Below, one piece after another: positions 25,301-35,275 of a DNA stretch of 64,000 bases. Location of the stretch: the NCBI GenBank assembly GCA_020152595.1, contig JAIGNY010001670.1, forward strand, positions 62,001-126,000, in the 5' to 3' direction. The number at the start of each line of letters is the position of its first letter. Positions within the stretch are counted from its first letter, which is position 1. This DNA comes from Chiridota heheva (taxonomy: Eukaryota > Echinodermata > Holothuroidea > Apodida > Chiridotidae). The notes beneath the pieces were generated by a model that ran no database searches, had not been told where the DNA came from, and saw only the letters and a list, made by a program, of their open reading frames with translations. Both the position numbers and the translations under genes were made by a program.

Positions 25301-28300
25301 ATGACATTAGGACCCAGAAACAATAGGGCAGTAGAGGCACATCTGCAGACCATGGGCTATCTGTGTACCACACATAAACCCAGTTTATCGTTCTTGAGAT
25401 ATTATGTTAACAAGCTCTTTTTCGGCAAAATCATATTAAGTCCCACCCACTATGCATATTAATGAAATTCAACGTTTTTACACAATGAACACATATACAC
25501 ACTAAGTAACATCATGATTGTACCAAATATGAAACAAAGCAGACATGTGATTGTTAAAATATGAGCCTTCAAGATTTTTACACTAAGCCCCACCTACTCA
25601 TTAATATGCATTACATTACCATTAAAAAAAAAAATGACGCATTTACAGACCATGGGCTATCTGTGAACCACATATGACATGAATCCAGCTTCCCATTCTT
25701 GAGATACCGTGTTTACAAGCTCTTTTGAGCAAAATCATATTAAGCCCCACCCACAATGCATATTAATAAAATTCAACATTTTCATACCATGAACATGTAC
25801 ACACTAGCTAACATCATAATTATACCAAATATGAAAAAAAACATTGTTAAAATATAAGCATTTCAAGATTTTTACATTAAGCTCTGCCTACTTATTAATA
25901 TGCATGACGTCACCATCAAAAACATTATGGCGCATCTATGGACCATGGGCTATCTGTGTACCACATATGACATAAATCCACTGTTCTTGAGATATCGTGT
26001 TTATGAGCTGGGCGTCACAAACACACAGCCATACATACATGCACACGACATCATGACTACAAAGGTTCCTGATGCTATCGCATCAGAACCAAAAATTGGC
26101 ATGGGTGATATTTTTCTGTGGTTTTTTTTGCCAGATTTGGCAGAACTTGTCTTCTCTTTGCTCCATCAACAAATATAAAGGCGCTAAGTCTGTGTACAAC
26201 TGTGTAAATATTCAACTACATGCATGAAAGCAGTCTTAATTTTCTTTGACATCATTTGAGCACATTATAAAAGCATAATTGTGACCGAGTTCTGAATGAT
26301 TCCGTAAAACATGCTAGCAATGACCTGATGACAGCAAAATGGAAAAGTTTGTAATACAATTTCCATCTCTGTCATGTACCATCAGTAATTGTTGTGTTTT
26401 TTTGGAGACAACACATGCATAATTTGACTTTGATTTAAATCAAAGCTTGTAGATATGAAAGAGTGGAGAGATATAAATATAAACCAGACATCACAAATAA
26501 AACAAATCCCCTCCAAGCTAATATAATACACTTTCCACCTCTGTCTTAAACGCTAGCTCACCTTTTGTTCCACATGCCATCCAATCATACATCCATCTCT
26601 ATAGGAAATCATACATGATATTCAGATGTGCCATTCCACCACATGACCCAAATATGCCTTAACACCTTCTATCAATATGACATCCAACCATATGCCTTAC
26701 CACACTGTCCCACATACCATGCCACCCTAAGACCTGCCCTAACGATAGTATAATACCAGTATCAATATGTTTCCTTTATTTCCAAACTACAAGTATGGTG
26801 TTAGTTCATAGCACCCTCCCAGCGATGTCGGAACAATGGGGGTGACTGCCCCCCTTGCCCTAGAGTAATGGGGGCGAAGGGGAGCATGAGGTGCCCTTTT
26901 GAAAAATGAGGGCAGACCGAGGCAGGAGGTCCCCTTTTGAAAGGGCACCTCCTGAAACTATCGTAGGTCATTCGGGAAGCTTGAAAAATAGAAACCCACT
27001 CACTCACAAATCCATCCTACAAAGTAAATAGAAGTTGTAACAAACATTTAGTATTTATTTGGCACAATTAAAACATGTCATTTACCTGGGGCCCGACACC
27101 GAGGGCTTTGGTGGGAGGGGGACATGGCCCCAATAATTTTCTAAGCAGCAACTTTCAAAAGTAGGCCTTTACCTATTCCCCCGATGGGCATTTACAAACA
27201 ATGGTCCTGACTCACCAATCTCAAACCCATAGCCAGGATTGTGTACTGAAAGTGGGGGAAAGTCAAAAGTGTGGGAAATCACAAAATCGCACTGAGATAC
27301 AAAACATCCCCATACAAAAGTATATATTTGGAAGAAAGTGGAGGTAGGGCAAGTGCTTGCTTCCTCAAATCCCGCCTATTCTCAAACCATATGTGTAGGA
27401 ATGGGGATGTGCCCCCACTTCTTCGAAAACTGACAAAAGTGTCCCTTTTTTAAAATGAAAAGTGCCCCTCAATTACTGCCAAAAAAGTGTCCTCATTTGA
27501 TTTTCTGCTCTCTTGCTCCGAGTTCCTTCCGAAACCCCTGCTCCCTGGCCTAATCCTCTTAGAGTCCAGCTGGTACTAATGAAGTATATTTAGCAACACA
27601 GATATATTCCATTTCAAACCTGTTAAGAACTTAGGTAAACAATTGGTGTCTTTGTTTGTCTTTCTTAGGTAGCTAAAAGTGAAAGAGTAAATTATCTTTT
27701 GATGGCCTGGTAGCAAGAAGTATTAAAGTTAATGTGGTGGAATGATTGATTATTTGAGGTTTGAAAACTTGTTGTACAAATTTTAAAGCAGGCACAGAAG
27801 TAATGAGTGATCATGTGCCATCCGTACACCCTGCCCCATCGGTCATTTTGTCCTATCTGGCCACCACTTACAGTACCAAGCCATCCTATATCCCACACAA
27901 AGCCACCTTATCCCACATATTCTGCCACCCTGTACTACACAGTACATCCTTTCCTGTCCCACGTACCATCCCATCCTGTCCCACATGCCATTCCCCCTGA
28001 AAGTCAGATGACATTCTATCACATGCCATCCTATCCCACATGCCATGCCATCCAACCCCCAAATGCCATTCCACCCTGTCCCCCATGCCATCCCACCTTG
28101 TCACAAATGCCATGACATCACTGTTTCACATGCCATCCCACCCTGTCCCATATTCCATCCCATGCCATCCAACCCTCATCCCAATTCCTACATCTACCAA
28201 CTATTATGCCATCTTCCACCTGACATTTTTCCCTCTAGCTCCCATCCACTCACTTATGCTCCATTTAGGTAACGGCTGCCATGCTCCATTTATCTACCAT

Positions 28301-29828
28301 CCTCCATTCACATACCATCCTTCTTTTACCTACCATTCTCCAATCACCTACCATCCTCTTACCCACCTACCACTCCAACCAACCTTTTGCCACCCACTTA
28401 TCTACCAAATAGGCCTGCAACTCATCATTCCAACCTTCACTCCATTGCACCACAGCTCCCTCCCCATTACCTCCTAATAATCTAAATAAACAGAAATACA
28501 TTTTAAACCTTTTACTAAAATCTGACACTTGATCTACAAAACACATGCTCAACTAGATAATTTTTTCCTCATCATTAGTTGTTCTGTTCCTTAAAATCTA
28601 AAACAAGTCAGATGACTTGATATATAAGCAGGTCGGGTCAGACGTTTCCACTGCCGCCAGTGCACCACAACTGGTTATCAAAGGCCATGGACATTGACTT
28701 GGTTGTTGATGTTATGTCTGTCCGTACGTCGTACCTGTGTTCTCGTCCAGATCGTATTAAGCGTTTCGTGATAGCATTGTTACTATCATAACCGAATACG
28801 CAGGCAACGACCCTGTCATTGTAAGTGTGTGTTCACTTGTCGTCGTCGTCTTCGGGGACCTTTCCCCTTTTATTTTCTTTATTCTAAAAACCACAAGTAT
28901 TTAGGATTAAATTACCTTTATCGATGGCTCTATTGTACTTGTTGTCGAAGTTGCTGTTGAGTATCATATGGATGAAGTCCTTATTGTGTGGTTGAGTAGT
29001 TATTTTAATTAAGATAAGTGGTCTCATTATTTGCTACATTAAGTTTGTGGTTATGATTTACTCGAACAACTTTTAAAGGAGAAGGACAAGTCATGTATAT
29101 AAGGCTGATCTAAGTTAGAGATTATCATAAGTCTATTGTTTCCACTCTTTTCAAGCGAGGACTTATTGTTTATATTTCTATTTATGCACAAATAACTTAA
29201 ATACGAATTCTATTAAGGCGTCAGGCTCAATTGTTTCCCTTTTTCATGCCAAAACAAATATTTTGATTGTTATTCATGACAGGAATGCATTTGTTCTTTC
29301 AAGGCAAGAGTATCCTTTATATAAATTTCCTTTCACCCAAATGGATGTAATTCCTTTCCAAGGGTATAATTCTTTTGTTCTCCAGTAGCAGTGGTGGCAC
29401 CAGGCTGGGGTCTGGGGGCATGAGATCCCCATCAGGGAGGTTGTGGTAAAATTCATTGGGGAATCACATGGTAAAAAAAGTGGTGTTTTAATTTTCCCTG
29501 ACTAGCAATGCAGTGAAGACCATTCTTCAAACCCCTAACTTGACTCAGAGGGAAATGTCCCATCTCAAACTAACTCCCCATCACTCTTTCAGACTAGCGC
29601 TGCCCTTGCCCAGTAGCTGAACAATGCATGAGGTTGGACAGACAATGGATGTGGATGAACAGATGGACAGACATATGAACGGATGCACAGTAAAGATTCT
29701 GTCCCCTCTTCACCAACTTTGTTGTTGGCGAGGGGATAATAAATTAATCATGTGATTACAATATTAGAGATATTGACTTACCAAGGATTGCAAAAATTAA
29801 GAAGTCATTCATTTCAATTGCATTTGAT
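10101..29828 (-). CDS. Ig-Ig-TM-AIG1 (GIMAP-like) receptor gene, 7 exons assembled
   Basis: I assembled this host gene from splice signals and phases: 29828-29782 (ATG at 29812), 23676-23359, 22423-22133, 16976-16872, 16279-16247, 12376-12327 and 10388-10101. Every junction has AG acceptor and GT donor, and the phases match throughout (1-1 for both Ig exons, the TM exon and the 33-bp exon; 1-0 for the 50-bp exon). To the TAA at 10103-10101 it encodes 371 residues: signal peptide, two Ig-like domains, one transmembrane helix, a basic cytoplasmic linker and a GTPase P-loop. Type I topology would put the Ig domains outside and the AIG1 GTPase in the cytosol. GIMAP GTPases act in immune and membrane-associated roles, so an immune receptor is an inference. 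Extra exons could exist. The AIG1 domain stops just after DTPGI, so it is truncated or continues beyond what I can see. Confidence 0.75.
10900..11695. repeat. Degenerate tandem repeat in an intron
   Basis: Several diverged copies of a unit of roughly 75-120 bp containing AAAATTGCTTAAAATTGTGTC, AAATCTAGGGGCAAAGCCCC and CATTTCTCATGATTTTG. Related GGGCCCAGGGGC-like sequence recurs in the opposite orientation at about 13930-14020. I see no coding potential. Confidence 0.7.
12327..12376 (-). CDS. Exon 6: 50-bp linker exon
   Basis: The acceptor TGTTCACAG and donor ATCAT|GTAAGT bracket 50 bp. In phase it encodes [16 protein letters not shown], which has a CxxC pair. It ends in phase 0, matching the start of the GTPase exon. 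Confidence 0.65.
12880..13050 (-). mobile_element. tRNA-derived SINE
   Basis: On the minus strand a tRNA-like head begins near 13048 with GAGACCTCC, then the A-box-like TGGTCTAGTGG, a cloverleaf-sized spacer, a weak B-box GTGTTCAATTT, and GGTGGATCTCC, which could pair with the 5' stem. A non-tRNA body follows to a CAACCAAACAAACT tail near 12880. This is the layout of a pol III SINE. The degenerate B-box suggests an old copy and rules out a functional tRNA. Confidence 0.65.
13056..16246. other. Intronic interval with little content
   Basis: AT-rich intron sequence. It contains a small GC-rich repeat fragment (about 13930-14020), a plus-strand RT remnant (14990-15260) and a stretch with repeated GAGGACC-like words (15420-15560). 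The remaining ORFs have no recognisable domain. Confidence 0.5.
14990..15260 (+). pseudogene. LINE reverse transcriptase remnant
   Basis: Plus-strand frames give [11 protein letters not shown] near 15050 and DLPKAFD near 15170. These match the RT fingers (NYRPI) and the first catalytic Asp box (D-L-x-KAFD) of a LINE. Everything else is eroded. Confidence 0.5.
16247..16279 (-). CDS. Exon 5: 33-bp cytoplasmic linker microexon
   Basis: The acceptor TTTTTGTTAG and strong donor ACAG|GTAAGT bracket 33 bp read in phase 1 as [10 protein letters not shown]. Only this phase avoids a stop and agrees with both neighbours. Confidence 0.65.
16872..16976 (-). CDS. Exon 4: transmembrane helix
   Basis: The acceptor CTTTTTAACAG starts a 105-bp exon encoding [10 protein letters not shown], a helix of about 22 hydrophobic residues ([19 protein letters not shown] then IVW) and the stop-transfer KRK. 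The donor AAAAG|GTCACT is weak but keeps phase 1 with the next exon. Positive charge after the helix predicts a cytoplasmic C-terminus. Confidence 0.75.
17890..18175 (-). pseudogene. LINE reverse transcriptase C-terminal remnant
   Basis: The minus-strand frame reads [18 protein letters not shown], then [19 protein letters not shown]. This is the RT thumb/connection pattern of LINEs (I-x-x-RI-x-KA-x-x-AF and LRLF-x-x-NV-x-x-VLLYG-x-x-TW). It is short and 5'-truncated. A (GT)n tract follows at about 18176-18198. Confidence 0.65.
18550..18612 (+). pseudogene. Short LINE RT fragment with ADD box
   Basis: The plus-strand frame gives [17 protein letters not shown], the RT active-site region (F/YADD-x-x-L) of a CR1/L2-like LINE. 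Only about 60 bp are recognisable. Confidence 0.45.
18620..19380. other. Intronic interval, no gene seen
   Basis: There is weak internal repetition around TTGGTTGCTATG (about 18788 and 18962). No convincing ORF or RNA is visible. Confidence 0.5.
19383..19800 (-). mobile_element. 5'-truncated LINE 3' end
   Basis: Plus-strand TTGGTTTGTTGATGTTTAACGGCACCGCGACAG marks the 3' terminus of a minus-strand LINE related to, but distinct from, the family at 4493. The same end and adjoining sequence recur at 48645-49080, where the ORF2 C-terminus is readable. The shared segment ends near 19780. Confidence 0.65.
20480..21370. repeat. Diverged tandem repeat with AGGTCA-type words
   Basis: About five copies of a roughly 150-180-bp unit containing TTGGTGGAAGGTGAT, TTAAAGGTCAAAGGTCA and AATGGTAAATTTTG. 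The spaced AGGTCA-like words recur once per unit (near 20712, 20876, 21019, 21169 and 21315). It is non-coding and intronic. Confidence 0.75.
21390..21840 (-). pseudogene. LINE endonuclease fragment (CFDP2-like)
   Basis: Minus-strand frames contain [16 protein letters not shown], then [23 protein letters not shown] and GVAI. This is the N-terminal AP-endonuclease pattern (WN-V-RT, ISE-x-RW-x-G, YSG-x-x-x-x-GVA) of RTE-like LINEs often annotated as craniofacial development protein 2-like. One frame break is present and the RT part is missing here. Confidence 0.75.
22133..22423 (-). CDS. Exon 3: Ig-like domain 2
   Basis: Acceptor TTTTTAACAG and donor ATCG|GTAAGT give a 291-bp phase 1-1 exon. 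It carries [27 protein letters not shown] and [12 protein letters not shown]. As in domain 1, the F-strand cysteine is absent (NYSL), and a CP motif sits 16 residues before the B-strand CNY. The two domains look like tandem duplicates. Confidence 0.8.
22440..23350. other. Intron between the Ig exons
   Basis: AT-rich sequence with no feature beyond the splice sites at its ends. Confidence 0.6.
23359..23676 (-). CDS. Exon 2: Ig-like domain 1
   Basis: Acceptor TCCAACAG and donor AAAG|GTTTGTG give a 318-bp phase 1-1 exon, the usual form of an Ig-domain exon. Residues include [27 protein letters not shown] (the core Trp) and [12 protein letters not shown]. The Y-x-C of the F strand is replaced by Y-S. 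A different cysteine lies 16 residues before the B-strand cysteine. N-x-T/S sites (NTT, NYT, NIS, NYS) suggest glycosylation outside the cell. Confidence 0.8.
23705..24480 (+). repeat. Left arm of a large inverted repeat
   Basis: Contains GGGGTGTCGGAAGGG, AATTGAGGGGCAC, TTTTCGAAAAGGTGGGG, CCCATCGGGCGAATAGG and CAAAAGGGCAGCTCCT, and runs antiparallel to 26805-27545 with moderate divergence. It begins about 25 bp upstream of Ig exon 2's acceptor. I found no target duplication. Confidence 0.7.
24560..26090. repeat. Satellite of about 305-bp units
   Basis: Units begin with ATTAAGCCCCGCCCACTATG at about 25130, 25436 and 25740, with a more diverged copy near 24885. Each unit has a second half containing TTAAGCCCCGCC and ATTAATATGCATGAC, then GACCATGGGCTATCTGTGTA, CCACATATGACATGAATCC and TTGAGATATCGTGTTTACAA. 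It is non-coding, and the same family recurs at 31150-32340. Confidence 0.85.
26805..27545 (-). repeat. Right arm of a large inverted repeat
   Basis: The reverse complement aligns with 23705-24480 through the same word series (TCGGAAGG, AATTGAGGGGCAC, TCAGTTTTCGAAGAAGTGGG, CCCCGATGGGCAT). Together the arms flank 2.3 kb of satellite and AT-rich sequence in intron 1. Confidence 0.7.
27800..28480. repeat. Low-complexity CCATCC/CCCACATGCCAT repeat
   Basis: Irregular tandem copies of words such as CCACCCTGTCCCACATGCCA. Open frames on both strands come only from the composition. Confidence 0.8.
28655..28850 (+). mobile_element. SINE-like element, copy 1
   Basis: About 195 bp starting GCCAGTGCACCACAACTGG and ending in a CGTCGTCGTC tail. 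It is nearly identical to 42075-42269, where target duplications define both ends. The GCACCAC-AACTGG-TATCAAAGGCC core resembles a SINE core I recall from molluscan genomes (from memory, not verified). I see no clear tRNA promoter boxes, so it may be 5'-truncated or use another promoter. Confidence 0.75.
29782..29828 (-). CDS. Exon 1: start codon and signal peptide
   Basis: On the minus strand the acceptor TTTCTTCAG precedes the exon and the donor is CTTG|GTAAGT. The ATG at 29812 gives [10 protein letters not shown], and the split codon joins exon 2 as ASAAG. This makes a short hydrophobic core with small residues, a plausible signal peptide cut near ASA/AG. The exon begins in 5' UTR, so an upstream non-coding exon is implied. 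A second ATG four bases downstream is out of frame. Confidence 0.7.
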
Positions 29829-29834
29829 CTGAAG

Positions 29835-31150
29835 AAAGAAAGGAGAAAAATGATGGTCACATGATTTGAAGTAACTAAGTAAACTATCAATATTTAACAT
29901 AAGTAAACTTGTCTTTCACCATTGTAAATAAGGAAATTGATCAAACTGCTCCCCATACTGGTGACCCTCCATACAACTGCACATGTACATTATTAAGGAT
30001 TTCAGACAAGGAGTTAAACTGGGCTCAATGCTTTTATTGCTATATGCAAACCGTGATTGACCATGTTGTCCAGTTTAATCATGAAAATTTTTGCAAAATG
30101 TACGCAGAAATCTTTGCACATTGCGCTTTCCATGGGTTGCATTGCTGTTCAAAATGAATTAATTACTTGCATTGGTAGGCAAGAAAATTATATGTAAAAG
30201 TAGAAGAAAACAGACTATTGAAGGTTCTGATCAAGAGGCAAGGATCCAGAACAATAACCAACAAATTACCAGAGACAATGTAGCACTAGGTGGTAGAACC
30301 TGGGGACTAACCCCACCACCCCTATTATTTTTTGCAAAGTTCAAAAAGTGCCCTTTCAAATACTTATGCCAAAATTGTGTCCCGACATCTATGACATTGC
30401 TACTCACAGCGCCCTCACTCAATATTTTTTAAATAGTGTATAAAACCATGGAAGTACTTACATGATAAAACCATGCTTAAACCATTCCCAAAATAAACTA
30501 TTCACATACATACAGGTGTGTATACTTGTACACTGTATATATGGAGAGTGGGGGCAGTGATGCGTACATTTTCAGTGGCTTTGAGATGTTTTGATTTTAT
30601 AACATGTGGAAATTCCGAACGTCGCTGAAGGGCACGAATCTTTCATGTGCAAGACTTCCTCTAGCATAGCTGCCTAGTACCGACCTTCTTTTTGTTGTAG
30701 AAACCTCTAAAAGTAATAAAAGCATCTCAACTATAAGAGAAACAAATCAGAAATTTCCATCATTTTAGGACAGTTTTTTTTATCTCCAAATTTTCAGAAA
30801 ATGCCTTTCAATTTTGAGGAATTTTTCTTCACTTTTCATGAATTTTTTCATGTCCGGTATTTTCTTCAATTTTCAGAACAATTTCTTCAATTTTGGGAAA
30901 TTTGTAAAAAATTTTGCTAAATTTCAAAAGGTTTTCTTCAATTTTCGAGAAATCATCATGTACATGGGCTTATTACCCCAACCGCCGTTTTTGCCTGTTT
31001 TCGGCGGTTTGATCCTGCATTAATTCATCTCCCTCTGAGAGAAACACTTGATATCATTGACTTTCAACAAGCTACTCCCCTCCTTTATAAACTCATATAC
31101 AGAACCAAAAGGTTTTGTGGTTTCAATGCATTTTTCATTGCTTTTTTTTG
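29835..31150. other. Upstream region of the Ig-TM-GIMAP gene
   Basis: This lies 5' of the first coding exon. It should contain the promoter and a 5' UTR exon, but I cannot place either. It contains a fragment of the inverted-repeat family (about 30290-30420, CCCTTTCAAATA and GTCCCGACATC) and AT-rich repeats (30790-30950). Confidence 0.45.
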
Positions 31151-32345
31151 CAAGTTTTTATTTGATTAACTGTCATGTAATTGCATCTCATGAAATATAT
31201 ATTCCAAGATATTCATACATACGTCATACCCACCATGCAGGTCAATTAAATAGAACTTTCTGACAACATTAGCAAGTGCACAATAATCAACAACATTATC
31301 AGAGCAAGTATGATGCAAAAATGGTTACTCATTTATCCTATTTCAAAAATTTGTCAGTAAGCCCCGCCTAATCATTAATATTCATGACATTAGTACCACA
31401 ACATTAGATCTATGTACAGACCATGACCTATCTGTGTACGACATATGACACAAATCCGATATACAGTTCATGAGATACAGTATGGTGTTCACATCCTTTA
31501 GCACTTTCACACTAAGCCACGCCTACCACCATGCATATATTAATGACATCTGTTGATAACAAGCATGTACACAATAACCAACAGTATTATCGTGCCCAAA
31601 TTTTCACTGATTAATATGCATGAAATCACCACCAAAAATATTCTGGCACACCTGCAGACCGTGGCCTATCTGTGTACCACACATGACATGAATCCACTCT
31701 ATCATTCTTCAGATATCATGTTTACAAGCTCTTTTCATCAAAATCATATTAAGCCCGTCACTATGCATACTAATAAAATTCAATGTTTTCACATCTTGAA
31801 TAGGGCCCCAGCTAACCTAAATATACCAAATATTTAACAAAACAGACATGTGGTTGTTAAATTATGAATATTCATGATTTTTAAATAAGCCCCACATACC
31901 CATTAATATGCATGCCATCACCATCAAAAACAAAAGGGCACATCTATGGACCATGGGCTATCTTTGTACAAAATATGACATGAATCCAGTCTACCGTTCT
32001 TGAGATACCGTGTTTACAAGCTCTTTTCAGCAAAATTATATTAAGTCCAGCCCACTATGCATATTAATGAAATTCAATATTTTTACATCATATGTACACA
32101 CCAGCTTACATCATAATCGTACTAAATATGAAACAAAACATACAGGATGTTGTTGAATTATGAACATTTCATCATTTTTACATTAAAGTCATTAATATGC
32201 ATGACATTAACATCAAAAACAACAGGGCACAGCTACGGACCATTGTTTATTTGTGTACCACATGTGACATGAATCTACTGTATCGCTCTGGAGATATCAC
32301 ATTTATGACCTGGCTGTCCCATACATACACACATGCATAATCAAT
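31150..32345. repeat. Second block of the 305-bp satellite
   Basis: The same unit as 24560-26090: TTAAGCC...CCACTATGCATATTAATG at about 31510, 31748 and 32040, with the ACCATGGGCTATCTTTGTAC and TTGAGATACCGTGTTTACAA halves. Copies are more diverged and include deletions. Confidence 0.8.
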
Positions 32346-32989
32346 GCCAATCATGAGCTATCTAATAGCTACACTTCATTTAATTATTTTTAGTGGAACG
32401 AAATAAGAGGGATAATTAATGTATGTGAATAGGCTATCACCTAACGGGCTGTACCTGGAACATCTGTACAAATTGTGCCATGCTTTTGCAGGACAGTCTG
32501 AATTTGACATACTTGATCAGTAGAAATGCACCTTGAAATATGTACATCTTTCCATGTTTAAGTTTGAAGTGACTGCAAACCAACATCCTCAAGTTTGTCG
32601 AAAGCATAACCTAGATCTTTATCATGTAAATCAACATTAAGAATATCCTTGACTTTGGAAGTTACAAAAAAACACGAAGCAGCCTGTGGGGAAGGGTCAA
32701 ACCATCATTTACATAAATGATATAGACAATACGTTTGGATTTTCTTTTATCAGGTGTGACAAGTCAGATTTTACATGAATCTCTTAAAAGAAAGTGACTA
32801 GCGCCCTCGATTGACCAAGCAAGTTTGAGATGTATGTACTAATAGTCTGTGGGCCAATATATCGAAACCACCCCCCCCCCCCCTCCCTTCTCCCTTAGAG
32901 ATTTTTAACCACCACACTTTTAGTTAGTCTGGACCCTCAGCAATCATTTTCTGCTTGTTTGCCATTAATCTGATAGTGGGTGTGAGCGC

Positions 32990-33720
32990 CAGGGCGTTGT
33001 CATGGCAACAAAGTGATACAAAATGGAATTTAAGGAAATGACATGTATTTGTAACCAAACAACATTAAAACACATATATGTTGAAGTATATATATATTTG
33101 AAGCTGCTATAATGGTTGTAATCAAGATCTAGGTCATTTGAGGTCACAATCATGCCTTATGGCAACTCAGTGACAAAAAGCTTGCATTTAAAAAAATGTC
33201 ATATCTTTGAAACTTTACAGCATTAAAACACATTCCAGTGTGTAAGTATATATATTTCAAACTTCCCAATAGATTGCAAACAAGATCTGGGTCTTTTAAG
33301 GTCACGGTCATGCCCAATCAGGACAATTGCCATGTCAATGCCGTGATCAAAAAAGTAAAAAATTGTTATATATTTATAAGTAAACAACGCTAGTGTATAG
33401 GCATATAGGGATATAGTGTAAGGTCAAATCATGCCCAATCATGAAAGTTGCCATGATAACTGTGTGAAAAAAATGAAATTGGTTAATTTGGAAATGTCAT
33501 ATCCCCAGTCATATCTTAGTTGTAATACGCTACAATATAATATGAACTCACAATATAATTATATATGTATAGGCCTGTGTAGATTTTAGATTAGCCGGTT
33601 GATTGCAATCAATATCTGGGTCCTTAAATACAGTCATGCTTAATCGCAATGCCTAGAGGAATGTTCATTTACATCAAATTGTCTTACAGTATTCTACAAA
33701 CCATTATTATATTTGTAACA
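32990..33720. repeat. Degenerate tandem repeat of about 135-180 bp
   Basis: Diverged copies with AAGATCTGGGTC, AGGTCACGGTCATGCCCAAT, GCCATG and CATTAAAACACAT occur at about 33000-33170, 33200-33330, 33410-33480 and 33590-33650. It is non-coding. Nearby 32345-32990 and 33720-34200 show no gene; a C-rich tract lies at 32870-32884. Confidence 0.65.
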
Positions 33721-35054
33721 TACTTTAATGTAATAGATACATGCATGTTTTTGGTTACATACTGACATGACTGAGAAGACAAAATGCTGATCTGTAACTT
33801 CACTGAAAAGGTCCTAAGGGAAGCATATTAAGGTGTTCATGGTGATTTTCATGCCGACTTGACATCTTTGTGGTGCTAGCTTACTGTAGACCCGTTAAGA
33901 TGCTTTTCTGATGAGAAACCAGTAGACAGGATTCATGTTAAGGATATGAATATCTACAATGTGGAATTGTGTTGGAAAGTAGTTTGAAGTATACAGACAT
34001 TAAATCAAGCTTTCTGCCGTCTTTGTGGCTTTTTTCAACATTTTTTATTTAAGATTTTTTGTGGTGGACATTTTTTGGAAAAGCAGAAAAATTGTTCTTT
34101 TGTGGATTTGTGGTTGAGAACCCAATTAATTTTCAGTGTAACTAGGCTTTGAAAATGAATACCACTGATCAATAAAAAATGTAGTCATATGAAAAGGTGT
34201 TCCACATGCGGTCAATTCTCTTATAACTCATCATCATCCTCCTCATCATCATCAAACATATCTTCTTGCATGTTATAGCAGTCAGCTTCAGTATCATCTT
34301 CTTCATGATCCTGCTCCAATACTAAATCGATCAGTTCCTTTGGTAGCATTTCATCTTCTGTCCATTGGTGCTCCAATTTGTCTCCCTGTAGAACCCATCC
34401 ATGACCATCGTCGGGCTTTGACAATTCCGGATATGCCAAATCAGCTTGGTTTCATATAAGAGCCTGATAATTGGCACGTACAACATGCATCCTTAAGGAG
34501 AATCTGCAGGGTGGAAGCAAACTTAGGTCGATGCCACTTTTACTGGACAGTAGCTGGTTCTTTGGTGTGTAACGTGTCATGAACATGGTATACCGCAGCT
34601 TGTTGATGTCCTTGACACCTGAATGTGCCCCATATAAAAGACATGTGAATGCTGCTAGATCATCAAACGTTCCTGGATTGAGAGTAGAGCTTGTACCCAA
34701 ACCTGTGAAGACAGGAATATATTGCGTTTTTTTTTTGCAGCACACGCAGGGGTTCCACCTTGCCTTTACGAACAAATGAACTAATAGTATCACAGCCGGT
34801 GAAAGCGTAATGAAAGCAATGCATTGCCAATGCCCCGGACTGCTGACCTGATGTCAATCAAGCGTCGCTTGTCTGCAACACCAGTGTCCATAATTAGTGG
34901 TATCCTGATATTCTGTGAAAACTTCATCAGCAACAGGAATACATCTGTATCAGGTGACCAAATTATGATGGCACTTGAATCAGTACAATGTATTGCAATA
35001 TGACAGCAGTGAAGTATTATTCTGGTGTCAGCCTCCTCCTGAAAAAGAAGAGCA

Positions 35055-35275
35055 AATGTAAATATATTTTAGTAAAGTAAAGTAAGGTAAGGCAAGATAA
35101 GGTGAATTAAAATAAATGAATTACAGTATAGTAAAGTAAAGCTAAGTAAAGTAAAGTGAGGTAAGGTAAGGTCAGATAAAGTAAAATAAGTGAAGTACAG
35201 TATAGTAAAGTAAAGCTAAATAAAGAAAAGTGAGGAAAGGTAAGGTAAGTTAAGATAAAGTAAAGTAATGTAATC
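35055..35275. repeat. GTAAA/GGTAA pentamer-like microsatellite in an intron
   Basis: Imprecise repeats of GTAAAGTAAAG and GGTAAGGCAAGATAA lie inside the 273-bp intron (35311-35039) of the nuclease ORF. On the plus strand these create many GTAAG-like donor look-alikes, but the gene is on the other strand. Confidence 0.8.

Noticed and set aside
27807..28477. Proline/cysteine/histidine-rich ORFs
   Set aside because: Produced by the CCATCC-type low-complexity repeat in all frames.
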